NCBI GenBank assembly: GCA_039683515.1 | Contig: JBDKRG010000003.1 | Location: 1-64,000 of the forward strand | DNA length: 64,000 nucleotides | Source of the DNA: JAJFUE01 sp039683515 | GTDB lineage: Bacteria; Sumerlaeota; Sumerlaeia; MVZB01 | Direction of reading: 5' to 3' | Shown: positions 43,496-52,614 of the stretch, in pieces | How the letters are laid out: each line of letters begins with the position of its first letter | Position numbering within the stretch: the first letter of the stretch is position 1 | Notes under the pieces: generated by a model | What the model was told of the DNA's origin: nothing | Databases searched by the model: none | Seen by the model: only the letters and a program-made list of their open reading frames with translations | Program-made: the position numbers and the translations under genes

Positions 43496-43532
43496 GTCCT
43501 GGGTCCTGAGTCCTGAGGCTTGAGTGAGTCCT
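43496..43532. repeat. Tandem GTCCTGA repeat
   Basis: GTCCTGG, GTCCTGA, GTCCTGA and diverged words just upstream of the minus-strand GHL10-like gene; the same family as 21996-22081. On the minus strand its last unit reads CAGGAC and puts AGGA 6 nt before the start codon. Confidence 0.82.
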
Positions 43533-43674
43533 CGGCGCTCAGCAGAGTGTCGCCTTTTTCGAAGGAGGGTTCAAGTCATAGATGGATCGGGGAAAATCGC
43601 CCGATATTTTATTTTCCGCAAACAATTCGGCTCCTGGCGCGTCTTATATAGTGATGGGGGGGAAACAGAAAGCG

Positions 43675-43809
43675 ATGGCGAGAGCGATGAAAACGTTCAA
43701 GGCACTTCATCATCATCGGGCGGGAAAGGCTTTTACGCTGATCGAGTTGCTGATCATCGTGATGACGATAACGGTCGCGGGCGTGATCATCATTCCGATT
43801 TTGCTGTAG
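43675..43809 (+). CDS. Head-less prepilin-like peptide
   Basis: 44 residues (or 75 if started at 43582). It has a class III prepilin signal: HHHRAGKAFTLIELLIIVMTI, i.e. basic leader, cleavage before Phe with Ala at -1 rather than Gly, Glu at +5, then a single hydrophobic helix ending IIPILL and a TAG stop. There is no globular pilin head and none appears in other frames before the convergent gene. Either a truncated pseudogene or a very small pilin-like membrane peptide. No prepilin peptidase is in the window. Confidence 0.6.
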   Translation: MARAMKTFKALHHHRAGKAFTLIELLIIVMTITVAGVIIIPILL

Positions 43810-43844
43810 GGCCGCGGCTGAAAGCCAGAAAACCGCGCGCCCGT

Positions 43845-44429
43845 TCAGTTGTTCCCCTGCGCCATGGTCGGCGCGAAGGCCGTCGTGCGGATCCACTTGC
43901 TCGGGCTGGCCGCGGCCGCCGCTTCGTAGATGTCGTAGTCGGTTACTTTCCGGGAGGCGGCTTCGCGCACGTTCGCGCCGGGCGCATTGATCGCGATCCA
44001 GGCGATCAGCGCCTGGCTTGTGAGCCTGTCGTTGAGGACGGCGTCGATCAATTTGGGATCCTCGACCTGCTGAATATAATTCGAGAGCACGACCTGGTCG
44101 GTGATCTTGCGATCGGCGGCCGCGCGGTCGGATTCGTGAGTGGCCCGCAGCGCGACATAGGCGAGGTACGGCTGGCCGGTCATCGCGTCGATGGCGGCGG
44201 CGCGGACCGCCGGCGACTCGTCGTCAAGCGCGATCCGGGCGAGCACGGCCTGATCGGCGAGCTTCTCGGCGGCGGCTTTGCGGACTTCCCAGCCGGACGC
44301 CTCGACGGCGATTCTTGAAAGTTCGGCTTGATCGGTCGTGCCGGCCACGGAACCCATTTGGGGCTCGCAGCCGGTCGCGGCCCAAAGCGCGACAACAGCC
44401 ATGAAGACATGTTTGCCCGGCTGAAACAT
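43845..44429 (-). CDS. HEAT-like repeat lipoprotein
   Basis: 194 residues. A short basic start and hydrophobic segment lead to ATGC, a passable lipobox with Cys21. The mature part carries helical repeats of the form TDQAxLxxIAxxD and VRxAAxxKLxDQ (for example KLADQAVLARIALDDESPAVRAAA), a pattern found in bacterial HEAT/LRV-like proteins. The function is unknown; protein binding is likely. It is convergent with the prepilin-like gene and divergent from alr. Confidence 0.78.
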   Translation of the reverse strand: MFQPGKHVFMAVVALWAATGCEPQMGSVAGTTDQAELSRIAVEASGWEVRKAAAEKLADQAVLARIALDDESPAVRAAAIDAMTGQPYLAYVALRATHESDRAAADRKITDQVVLSNYIQQVEDPKLIDAVLNDRLTSQALIAWIAINAPGANVREAASRKVTDYDIYEAAAAASPSKWIRTTAFAPTMAQGNN

Positions 44430-44802
44430 GTTCCTGCTCCTTGCTCAAATCCGCGGGATTCTCATGTGAAGGTGCGAGGTCATCTGCTGCCTGTGAAAGT
44501 GTGGTTCTTTTTTGGAGAACAACAACCAACATTAAAGGTTTTATATGGATGAAAATATAATTCCCGGGATGGAATTGCCGAAACTTTAAATTTGTAAAAG
44601 AATGGATAAGGAATACCCGCAGAGGGCTGTATGGATTCCGGTCCGCCGACGCGAAATCGCCGGGGCGCTCATTTTGAAACGCCCCCAATTTTGGTGACGC
44701 CGCCGGACGCCGGCTGTGCTATATTCATGTTCCGGCCCCCGGCCCCTGGCCCTGAACGGATCCCACGCCGACGGCTCGATTTCCTGCGAGGCTTCACGAA
44801 CG
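44430..44802. other. AT-rich divergent spacer before alr
   Basis: 373 bases between the lipoprotein and alr starts. The middle (44500-44620) is notably AT-rich for this genome, with ATATAATT-type stretches that could hold a minus-strand promoter. I see no gene or tandem repeat in it. Confidence 0.6.
44717..44725 (+). promoter_or_regulatory. Extended -10 promoter of alr
   Basis: TGCTATATT about 70 nt before the alr ATG. No good -35 at 16-18 nt; the TG extension is the main support, as at ileS and typA. Confidence 0.45.
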
Positions 44803-45945
44803 ATGACATTTCTGAGCGGCCCTGACCTGGCGGCCGATGGCGAAGACCGGTTGCTTGCCTGCCGGCGCAGTTGGGTTGAAGTCGATCTGGCCGCGATGCG
44901 GCGCAACGCGGAGCGGTTCGCGGCGAAGCTGCCCGAGGGCGGACGCATGATCGCCGCGGTGAAGAAAAACGGCTACGGCCACGGGATGCTGCCGGTCATG
45001 CGGCGGCTCAAGGACATGGAGGCGTTTCAGGCCGCGGCGGTCTCGGAGCTCGACGAGGCGCTCGCGCTGCGCGCCGACTACGACGGCCCGATCCTGTGCT
45101 TCGCGGTGCTGGCCGGCGAGGCGCTGCGCGAGGCGATCGAGGCCGGGATCATCCTGACGGTGACGAATTTCGACGAGGCGCGCCAGGCTTCCAACGCGGC
45201 GGCGGAGCTGGGGCGCGTCGCGGCGGCCCATTTCAAGCTCGACACCGGCATGGGGCGCATCGGGCGGCTCGGCGACGAGGTCGCGGCGGAGATGGCCAAC
45301 GTCCTGCGGCTCGACGCCCTCCGCGTCGAGGCGCTGTACACGCACCTGGCCAACGGCTGGACCGACCCCGACGGCGCGCGCCGCCAGTGGGGGCTGCTTC
45401 AGGATTTCCAGCGGCGGTCGGGGCTCGGCGCCGTGCCGTGCCACGTCGGCGGGTCGGACTCGTTGGTTTTGGGTTCGATCGCGTCGGCCGCGGTGTGGCT
45501 GCGGACGGGGATCGTCCTTTACGGCGACCACCCCGGCGTCGACGGCCTCGAGCCGGTGATGACGTTCAAGTCGCACGTCGTTTATCGCCGCGCCGTGCCG
45601 GCCGGGACGACGATTTCCTACGGCATGACGTTCACGACCGACCGGCCGACGGAGCTGGCGGTGATCGGCGCGGGCTACGGCAACGGCTACATGCGCGCGC
45701 TGTCGGGCCGGGGCGAGGTGCTGCTGGGCGGCGTGCGCCGGCCGATCCTGGGGCGCGTCTGCATGGACCAGTTCATGGTCGACGTGACCGGCGGGCCGGA
45801 AGTCAGGGTCGGCGACGAGGCGGTCCTGTTCGGCAGGCAGGGCGAGGCGATCCTGCCCGCGGCCGAAGTCGCCGCCCGCGCCGGGACGATCTCTTACGAG
45901 CTGTTCTGCCTGGCCGGCCAGCTCAACAAACGCTATTACATCTAA
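44803..45945 (+). CDS. alr: Alanine racemase
   Basis: Interconverts L- and D-alanine for peptidoglycan, PLP-dependent. 380 residues. The Schiff-base Lys is in AAVKKNGYGHG (usual KADAYGHG, so the three residues after Lys are atypical). FKLDTGMGRIG, YTHLANG, the catalytic Tyr in TISYGMTF and GRVCMDQFMVDVT are present. ATG 44803 was chosen for family length; the longer frame overlaps the promoter. D-alanine supply fits with the PBP2 gene elsewhere in the window. Confidence 0.95.
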   Translation: MTFLSGPDLAADGEDRLLACRRSWVEVDLAAMRRNAERFAAKLPEGGRMIAAVKKNGYGHGMLPVMRRLKDMEAFQAAAVSELDEALALRADYDGPILCFAVLAGEALREAIEAGIILTVTNFDEARQASNAAAELGRVAAAHFKLDTGMGRIGRLGDEVAAEMANVLRLDALRVEALYTHLANGWTDPDGARRQWGLLQDFQRRSGLGAVPCHVGGSDSLVLGSIASAAVWLRTGIVLYGDHPGVDGLEPVMTFKSHVVYRRAVPAGTTISYGMTFTTDRPTELAVIGAGYGNGYMRALSGRGEVLLGGVRRPILGRVCMDQFMVDVTGGPEVRVGDEAVLFGRQGEAILPAAEVAARAGTISYELFCLAGQLNKRYYI

Positions 45946-46025
45946 ATATCCCGAAATCGCCCGACGCGGACGGGCATGATCGTTGACGGACTGACGCCAA
46001 TGGGGAAATGTCCGCTGTGTCCGCG

Positions 46026-46054
46026 TTGACGATGGCGGGTTGTCATTATATCTT
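46026..46054 (+). promoter_or_regulatory. Promoter candidate for the delta-60 gene
   Basis: TTGACG, 17 nt, TATCTT; predicted start about 40 nt before the ATG at 46101. Confidence 0.4.
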
Positions 46055-46100
46055 TAAAACATCGAAGCCGTACATCCCTTGTCAAGGCGGATGATCTCCC

Positions 46101-49100
46101 ATGGTTCAGTTGCGGCAAGCTTGTTTCCGGCTGGCGGCGGCGGTTCTCTTTGGCGTTTGCATGACGGCCGGAGCGCAGTCGCCGATCGACGGGTTTGATC
46201 CGAATATCATGATGCCGAGTTCGGTGGCGTTCGTCCCCGGCGGGAAAATGCTCGTCACCGCAACGGACATTGAACACGGGCTTGTGCGGATCAATGCAAA
46301 CGGGTCGTTCGATCCGGCGTTCAATGCCGCGGGCGCCGACTTCAGCGGCGCAAGCAAGGTCATGGTTCAGCCGGACGGGCAGGCGCTGATATCGGGCTCG
46401 TTCAGCTCGATCGATGGCGTCCAGCGCAACGGCATGGCCCGGCTGAATCCTGACGGCACCCTCGACGCGACTTTTAAACCGGGAACGGCGGCGGGCGACC
46501 GCTGCCAGATCTATTTGATCCAGCCGAACGGCGGGATCCTGGCCGGCCGCAACGGGAACATGATCCGGCTGAACGCGGACGGATCGATCGACCCGGCGTT
46601 TCACTCGCTGGGGACGACCGGCACGACGATCGCGCAGTTGCCCGACGGCAAGTGGCTGGTCAGCGGGAATCGCACCGGGATCGGCGGCGTAACCGATCGG
46701 AGCATCGCGCGGCTTAATCCGGACGGCTCGCTGGATGCGCATCTCAACGCGGCGCTGGATGGGGCATTGCTGAACATGGCCGTCCAGGCCGACGGCAGAA
46801 TTGTGCTGGCCGGCTCGTTCCAGAAAGTGAACGGGATTGCGCGCTTGCACGTGGCGCGCATCCATGCCGATGGCTCGCTGGACCGCTCGTTCGATCCGGA
46901 CACCCCGGCTTCGGTATTGTATTCCCGAGTCGTGCTGCAACCCGATGGCTGTGTCTTGCTGGCCGGGGGGAATATCCTCAGGTTGCGGCCCGATGGCGCG
47001 GAGGATCCCCTCTACCAAAACCGATCGTATTCCTTCTCGTATCTGAAAACATGCGACTTGCAGCCGGACGGAAAGCTTGTCGTGAGCGGCGGTTATACCG
47101 CGGGGCGGACCGGAGGCGTTCTATTCATCAGGTTGAACACCGACGGCCGGAGGGATATGACGTTCAACATCGGCCCTGCAGTTGGCAACCCGGTCGTGAC
47201 CCTGCTGGCGAGGGCCGATGGACGGGTCATGGCGGGAACGCAGCCCGACACGCTCCGGTTCAGCGCCGACGGCACGCCAATCACCACGGGCACGAGCGTG
47301 CGAAACGTCTACGCGATGCTCGAGCAACCGGATGGAAAACTGGTGCTGGGCGGATCACTCTCGATCCTGTCTTCCGGGACGTATTATCGAAACATCGCCC
47401 GGCTGAACGCGGATGAATCCCTCGATAAAACATTCCACCCCGTTCTGAACACCGGCGCGACCGTGCAATGCGTTGCCTTGCAGGATGACGACAAAATCCT
47501 GATCGGCGGGGATTTCTCAACCGTCAACGGATCGCCGCGCATCGGCATCGCGCGGCTGAACGCGGACGGCACGCTCGACGACTCATTCGCTCCTGTCACC
47601 GCGGGAGGCACCGGCGTTTACAAAATCATCGTGCAGCCGGACGGCAAAATCGTGACCGTCGGTTCCATTGCGGGACAATACAAGATTGCCCGGATCTATC
47701 CCGACGGGACGCCGGATCCGGGTTTCACCGCGGACACCGGCAGCCAGGTCTATGTCTATGATGCGCTGCTGTCGACCGACGGCAAGATTGCAATCGCCGG
47801 AATGTTCGGACTCGCTCTGCTCAATTCCGACGGAACGAGGGATTCGGGTTTTAATCCGGACCTGGGAGACGGCGCTTCCGCATACTGCCTGGCTTTGCAG
47901 CCGGATGGAAAATTCTTGGCCGGCATCTTCCGGTCAGGCGCGATGCAACTGATGCGCTTCAATGCGGACGGGTCCGTCGACGAGACCTGGAGCGTCGGAA
48001 TCGGCATGCAGCATGTCGGTTACGGCGGGTTGATCCGGGACGTCATTGTTCTGCCCGATGGGGGAGTGCTTGCGGGTGGCGAGTTCAGCTTCTTCGACGA
48101 CTTCCCTTGCAGAAACATGGTCCGCCTGAACAGTGACGGCTCCGTCGATCGGTCATCGCAGTTTTTGGCGGCCGGAACGAATGGGGCAGTCAGCACGATC
48201 GCGCCTCATCCAGACGGCGACGTGCTGATCGGCGGCGAATTCACCCGCGTGAACGGCGCGGCGACGAATCGTATTGCTTTATTGTCGCGCGATGATGGGA
48301 CGCTGAACACGGAGTTCACGGGCACCGGCGCGGATGGATCGGTTGACGCCGTGGCGATGCTGACGGATCGCAAGATGCTCGTCGGAGGCGGGTTTTCGAA
48401 CTACCAATCTTACCGGCCGCACCTCGAGAGGATCAGGGAAACCGGCTTGATCGACAGCTACTTCAAGGGCTCCGGGGCCAATGGGGGTGTCAATGCGATC
48501 GCGGTGCAGCGGGATGGGCGCTTTGTGGTTGGCGGGGCGTTCACGCAAATCAATGGGGCGGTGTGCAACCGGATCGCGCGGCTGAATGCGGACGGGTCGC
48601 TCGAGAACTCGCTGGGCTCGGGGGCCAACGGCGAAGTCAAGAGCATCGCCGTTCAAGGTGACGGCAAAATCGTTCTGGGCGGCAAATTCACGGCGGTCCG
48701 GGCGAATCCGCGCGGCGCGATCGCGCGGCTCAAGGCCGACGGGCGGATCGATCCGGCCTTCGCGCCGTTTGCCAATGACGAGGTCGACGTCGTGGTCGCG
48801 CAACCGGACGGGAAATTATTGGTCGGCGGCGCGTTCACAAGCATCAACGGCGAGGCGATCAACCGCATTGCGCGGCTCAATGCGGACGGTTCGCTCGACG
48901 CGGCGTTCGATCCGGGCTCGGGGGCCAACGGCAGGGTGTTGTCGATCGCGCTGCAGGCCGACGGCAGGATCCAGATCGCCGGCGAGTTCACGGCGGTGAA
49001 CGGGGTCGAGCGCAGGCGCATCGCGCGACTCGACGCGGACGGGTCGCCCGACGCGAGCTACGCCGTGGGCGAGGGGGCGGACGGCGCCGTCCGCGGGCTG

Positions 49101-49532
49101 ATGATTCAGGGCGACGGCAAGACGCTGGCCTGCGGCGAATTCAATGCCATCATGGGGGTCGCGCGCCGGCATTTCGCGCGGCTGTCGAATCCGGACATGG
49201 CGGTGCAGCGGCTCATCGTGGGCGAGGGCGGAAGAAGCGCGACGTGGGCGTTGGGCGGAAGCTCGCCGCAGCCGTACCAGGTCCTGTTCGAAAACACGTA
49301 CGACAACGGGACGACCGTCAACGTGCTCGGATGGGGGACGGCGGCGCCCGGGGTCGGTTACCGGCTGGATAACCCCAACATCGCGCTGCGCGAACCTCAA
49401 TATGTGATCGTGACGGCCTGGGTGAGCGGCGGGCGCAACAACGGCTCCGTGTCGCTTGTGAGGACCTGTTACTACCTCACCGAAGGCGCGCGCGGCATCA
49501 ATGCGGTCGCGCAGTGGGGAAGATACGAATAG
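46101..49532 (+). CDS. Secreted delta-60 repeat beta-propeller protein
   Basis: 1143 residues with a signal peptide (about 1-25, ending TAGAQ). About 20 repeats of roughly 40-55 residues follow the delta-60 (DUF5122) consensus VQPDGKxLVGGxFTxxNG then IARLNADGSLDxxFxPG, for example at 46700, 47500, 48550 and 48850. The last 110 residues (from about 1035) leave the pattern and end YYLTEGARGINAVAQWG. Such repeats form beta-propellers; the role is unknown but extracellular. Repeats in the second half are more alike, which suggests recent duplication. No C-terminal sorting domain is recognised. Confidence 0.9.
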   Translation: MVQLRQACFRLAAAVLFGVCMTAGAQSPIDGFDPNIMMPSSVAFVPGGKMLVTATDIEHGLVRINANGSFDPAFNAAGADFSGASKVMVQPDGQALISGSFSSIDGVQRNGMARLNPDGTLDATFKPGTAAGDRCQIYLIQPNGGILAGRNGNMIRLNADGSIDPAFHSLGTTGTTIAQLPDGKWLVSGNRTGIGGVTDRSIARLNPDGSLDAHLNAALDGALLNMAVQADGRIVLAGSFQKVNGIARLHVARIHADGSLDRSFDPDTPASVLYSRVVLQPDGCVLLAGGNILRLRPDGAEDPLYQNRSYSFSYLKTCDLQPDGKLVVSGGYTAGRTGGVLFIRLNTDGRRDMTFNIGPAVGNPVVTLLARADGRVMAGTQPDTLRFSADGTPITTGTSVRNVYAMLEQPDGKLVLGGSLSILSSGTYYRNIARLNADESLDKTFHPVLNTGATVQCVALQDDDKILIGGDFSTVNGSPRIGIARLNADGTLDDSFAPVTAGGTGVYKIIVQPDGKIVTVGSIAGQYKIARIYPDGTPDPGFTADTGSQVYVYDALLSTDGKIAIAGMFGLALLNSDGTRDSGFNPDLGDGASAYCLALQPDGKFLAGIFRSGAMQLMRFNADGSVDETWSVGIGMQHVGYGGLIRDVIVLPDGGVLAGGEFSFFDDFPCRNMVRLNSDGSVDRSSQFLAAGTNGAVSTIAPHPDGDVLIGGEFTRVNGAATNRIALLSRDDGTLNTEFTGTGADGSVDAVAMLTDRKMLVGGGFSNYQSYRPHLERIRETGLIDSYFKGSGANGGVNAIAVQRDGRFVVGGAFTQINGAVCNRIARLNADGSLENSLGSGANGEVKSIAVQGDGKIVLGGKFTAVRANPRGAIARLKADGRIDPAFAPFANDEVDVVVAQPDGKLLVGGAFTSINGEAINRIARLNADGSLDAAFDPGSGANGRVLSIALQADGRIQIAGEFTAVNGVERRRIARLDADGSPDASYAVGEGADGAVRGLMIQGDGKTLACGEFNAIMGVARRHFARLSNPDMAVQRLIVGEGGRSATWALGGSSPQPYQVLFENTYDNGTTVNVLGWGTAAPGVGYRLDNPNIALREPQYVIVTAWVSGGRNNGSVSLVRTCYYLTEGARGINAVAQWGRYE

Positions 49533-49555
49533 CGTGTCCACTTTCTACTTTGCCC

Positions 49556-49584
49556 TTCCAACAAATGGCCTAAATTGCTATGAT
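49556..49584 (+). promoter_or_regulatory. Extended -10 promoter of typA
   Basis: TGCTATGAT (49576-49584) with a poor TTCCAA at 17 nt upstream. The leader to the ATG is about 55 nt. Confidence 0.5.
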
Positions 49585-49645
49585 ATGGACTTCGTGTGTA
49601 CGCCTTGACCGCGTGCACGAGATCCAGGATTCGACGTACCGACGC

Positions 49646-51538
49646 ATGACCACTCCGGCCCAAAGCATCCGCAACCTCGCGATTATCGCGCACATCGATC
49701 ACGGCAAGACGACGCTGATCGACTCGATTTTCCGTGCGGCCCATGTTTTTCGCGACAATCAGCAGGTTGCCGAGCGCGTCATGGACAGCTTCGACCTCGA
49801 GCGCGAGCGCGGCATCACGATCCGCGCCAAGCACTGCACGATCGAGTGGGGCGGCCACCTGATCAACATCATCGATACCCCCGGCCACGCCGACTTCAGC
49901 GGCGAGGTCGAGCGCGTCCTGTCGATGGTCGACTCCGTGCTCCTCTTGGTCGACGCCAACGAGGGCCCGATGCCGCAGACGCGCTACGTCCTGATGCGCG
50001 CCTTGAAGCTGGGCCTCCGGCCGATCGTGATCATCAACAAGGTCGACCGCAAGGGCGCCCAGGCCGAGCTGGCGCTGAGCCACACGTTCGACCTGTTCAT
50101 CGAGCTCGGCGCCGACGACAAGCAGGCCGACTTCCCGGTCCTGTACGGCTCGGGCCTGGACGGCTGGCTCGTGCGCGACCTCGACAAGGACAAGCACGAG
50201 GGGATGACGGCGCTGTTCGAGACGATCGTCGAGCGCGTCCCGGCGCCCACGGTCGAGGAAGGCGCCCCGTTCCGGATGCAGGTCTCGACGCTGGCGTGGT
50301 CGGACTACGTCGGGCGCATCGGCTGCGGCCGCGTGCTGTCCGGGACGATCCGCCGCGGCGACCCGATCGTGCGCACGCTCGTCACGTGGAAGCGCGCGGG
50401 GCACCCCGAGGACGGCTGGGAAGTCGAGTCGAGCAGGAACGAGCGGGCGGTCCACCTGTGGGTGACGCGCGGCCTCGAGAACGTCGAAGTCGAGGAGGCC
50501 GGCGCGGGCGACATCGTCTGGATCGCCGGGCCCGACGACCTCGGCATCGGCGACGCGCTGTCGTCGCCCGAATACGCCGAGCCGGCCATGGCGCCGCTCG
50601 ACATCGAGGAGCCGACCGTCTCGATGTTCTTCCTCGTCAACAGCGGCCCGTTCGCCGGCGAGGAGGGGCGCGCGGTCACGCTGCGGCAGATCCGCGAGCG
50701 GCTCGGGCGCGAGCTGCGCACGAACGTCGCCCTGCGCGTCGAGGACCTCGGCCGCGCCGACGGCCTCAAGGTCAGCGGCCGCGGCGAGCTGCACCTGGCG
50801 ATTCTGATTGAAGAGATGCGGCGCGAGGGGGTCGAGCTGTGCGTGTCGCGCCCAGAAGTCATCGTCCACCAGGACGAGGAGGGCCGGCCGCTCGAGCCGA
50901 TGGAGCAGCTCGTCATCGACGTCCCCGAGGCCTACCAGGGGGTCGTCATCGAGAAGCTCGCCAAGCGCAAGGGGGAGATGAAGAGCGTCCTGAGCAGCGG
51001 CACCGGCCTCATGCGCCTCGAGTTCGAGATCCCGACGCGCGGCCTGATCGGCTACCGCAACGAGTTCCTGACCGACACGCGCGGCCTCGGCGTCATGACG
51101 AGCCGGTTCGTCGGCTACGGGCCGTGGCGCGGCGAGATCGGCGCCCGCAACCGCGGCTCGCTCGTCGCGATGGAGACCGGCATGGCGACGGCCTACCAGA
51201 TCTACTCGCTGCAGGCCCGCGCCGCGATGTTCATCGAGCCGGCCGAGCGCATCTACGGCGGCCAGATCGTCGGCGAGAACAGCCGCGAGACCGACATGCC
51301 GTGCAACCCGACCAAGGCCAAGGCGCTCACCAACCACCGCTCGAGCACCAAGGACCAGACGGTCGTCCTGAACGTCGCGCGCAAGCTGAACCTGGACCAG
51401 GCGCTGGAGTGGATCGGCCCGGACGAACTGGTCGAAGTGACCCCCAAGTCGATCCGGCTGCGCAAGATGATCCTCGACGCCGAGCTGAGGAAAAAGGCCG
51501 AGCGCAAACAGGCGTCGATGGCCGCGGCAACAGCGTGA
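49646..51538 (+). CDS. typA: GTP-binding ribosome-associated protein TypA/BipA
   Basis: Translational GTPase acting on ribosomes in stress and assembly. 630 residues. G1 AHIDHGKTT, switch region RGITIRAK, G3 DTPGHADF, G4 NKVD; then domain 2, the EF-G-like domains III and V (RVEDLGRADGLKVSGRGELHL and RGLIGYRNEF), and the BipA-specific C-terminal part (EVTPKSIRLRK). About 20 residues longer than E. coli BipA, with an insertion in domain 2 (VTWKRAGHPEDGWEVES). Start at 49646 matches the family. A strong terminator follows. Confidence 0.96.
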   Translation: MTTPAQSIRNLAIIAHIDHGKTTLIDSIFRAAHVFRDNQQVAERVMDSFDLERERGITIRAKHCTIEWGGHLINIIDTPGHADFSGEVERVLSMVDSVLLLVDANEGPMPQTRYVLMRALKLGLRPIVIINKVDRKGAQAELALSHTFDLFIELGADDKQADFPVLYGSGLDGWLVRDLDKDKHEGMTALFETIVERVPAPTVEEGAPFRMQVSTLAWSDYVGRIGCGRVLSGTIRRGDPIVRTLVTWKRAGHPEDGWEVESSRNERAVHLWVTRGLENVEVEEAGAGDIVWIAGPDDLGIGDALSSPEYAEPAMAPLDIEEPTVSMFFLVNSGPFAGEEGRAVTLRQIRERLGRELRTNVALRVEDLGRADGLKVSGRGELHLAILIEEMRREGVELCVSRPEVIVHQDEEGRPLEPMEQLVIDVPEAYQGVVIEKLAKRKGEMKSVLSSGTGLMRLEFEIPTRGLIGYRNEFLTDTRGLGVMTSRFVGYGPWRGEIGARNRGSLVAMETGMATAYQIYSLQARAAMFIEPAERIYGGQIVGENSRETDMPCNPTKAKALTNHRSSTKDQTVVLNVARKLNLDQALEWIGPDELVEVTPKSIRLRKMILDAELRKKAERKQASMAAATA

Positions 51539-51582
51539 CTTTTGTCGCCGAGACGCTGAGATTGGCAGAGAACGCAGAGAAG

Positions 51583-51615
51583 AACGCCGGCGGCAAAAAA
51601 ACCGCCGGCGTTTTT
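51583..51615 (+). terminator. Intrinsic terminator of typA
   Basis: AACGCCGGCGG and CCGCCGGCGTT form an 11 bp stem with an A-rich loop, followed by TTTTTC. The bases just before (51541-51580) look like a remnant of the MITE-like repeat (GCCGAGACGCTGAGAT, GGCAGAGAACGCAG). Confidence 0.85.
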
Positions 51616-51664
51616 CAATCACAACCGGTTTGACAATTGTTCGCGGGGCGCTTATGAACGAGCC

Positions 51665-52549
51665 ATGATTTCGGCGGCGAACAGCGTCATGGAACATGAG
51701 CCGGTCGTTTCGGACCCGGAGATTGCGGCGGAGTTTTCCGAATTCAAGCGGCGCTGGCCGGTGATTGGCGCGGCGGCCGAGCACCCGCTGACCGAACTCG
51801 TCGTCAGATTCAGCCGGCCGCGCAAATGGGTCTATCCGCTCGCCGGTTTTTATATCGGCCTCACGCTCATGGCTTCGGTGCTTTGGACGCGGCAGCATTT
51901 TGAACTCTGGATTTTGATCGTGGCCGGCGCCGCGCCGTTCATTTATGCGGACCGAAAACGGTTCATCAGGAAGCTGTTCTTTGCCGCCAATCCGGACCTG
52001 GCGCTGATGCCGCTGTCGGTGCATCAGTATGTCGCGATCAGGCTGGCGGCGGAGTTCGTCGCGATGCGCCGGATGCGGCGACTGGCGTGGCGGGGGCTTG
52101 CCGGGATCGCCGCGGCCCATTTCGCATTATTTTTGTCCCTGCGATTCGTGGAACTGCCGATCGGCGACCTGGACGTATTGAGAAGTTTTCTGCTGCTGCT
52201 CTGGTGCGATCTGAACCTGTTCATCTTCCCGACGTATCAAAAGCTGCTCACGGATCAAATGATCAGGTTGTATTACCCGATCCTGTTCGGCAAGCCGTTC
52301 GTCCTCGGGTTCTGGTTCGTTCAAGCAATTCTGCTCAGTAGCATGATGAGCCGGTTCCATGGCTTTTTCGGGGTCGGCATTTATATCGTGCTTTGCATTT
52401 ACTACCACGCCTATCTGCTCGACTGGGGGAAAAAGGCCGATCTCGACAAGTATTTCCGCGACCACGGCAACTACGAGTGGCAGTTCGAGACGGATAAGCG
52501 CGGCCGGTGGAAATGGAGCGGGCGGAAAATCATTGCGGATGATGAGTGA
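51665..52549 (+). CDS. Polytopic membrane protein, paralogue pair member 1
   Basis: 294 residues with six or seven hydrophobic segments. It shares with the 52847 gene an N-terminal soluble part (DPEIAAEFSEFKRRWPVIG against DPKIAAGLENLRRIWPELG), HPLTELVV, a marker NPDLALMPLSVHQYVAIRL and a C-terminal YEWQFET-type end. It also recalls the ABC-2-like protein at 9492. The ATG could be 51665 or 51689. Function unknown. Confidence 0.78.
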   Translation: MISAANSVMEHEPVVSDPEIAAEFSEFKRRWPVIGAAAEHPLTELVVRFSRPRKWVYPLAGFYIGLTLMASVLWTRQHFELWILIVAGAAPFIYADRKRFIRKLFFAANPDLALMPLSVHQYVAIRLAAEFVAMRRMRRLAWRGLAGIAAAHFALFLSLRFVELPIGDLDVLRSFLLLLWCDLNLFIFPTYQKLLTDQMIRLYYPILFGKPFVLGFWFVQAILLSSMMSRFHGFFGVGIYIVLCIYYHAYLLDWGKKADLDKYFRDHGNYEWQFETDKRGRWKWSGRKIIADDE

Positions 52550-52614
52550 ACCTGAAAGTGTTGGCTGTTTACTCCAAAACACTATTGTTCAATAACGCGG
52601 AATACTGTTTCCCA

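Noticed and set aside
44540..44620. Small gene in the AT-rich spacer before alr
   Set aside because: Short frames only, no Shine-Dalgarno and no composition like the neighbours.
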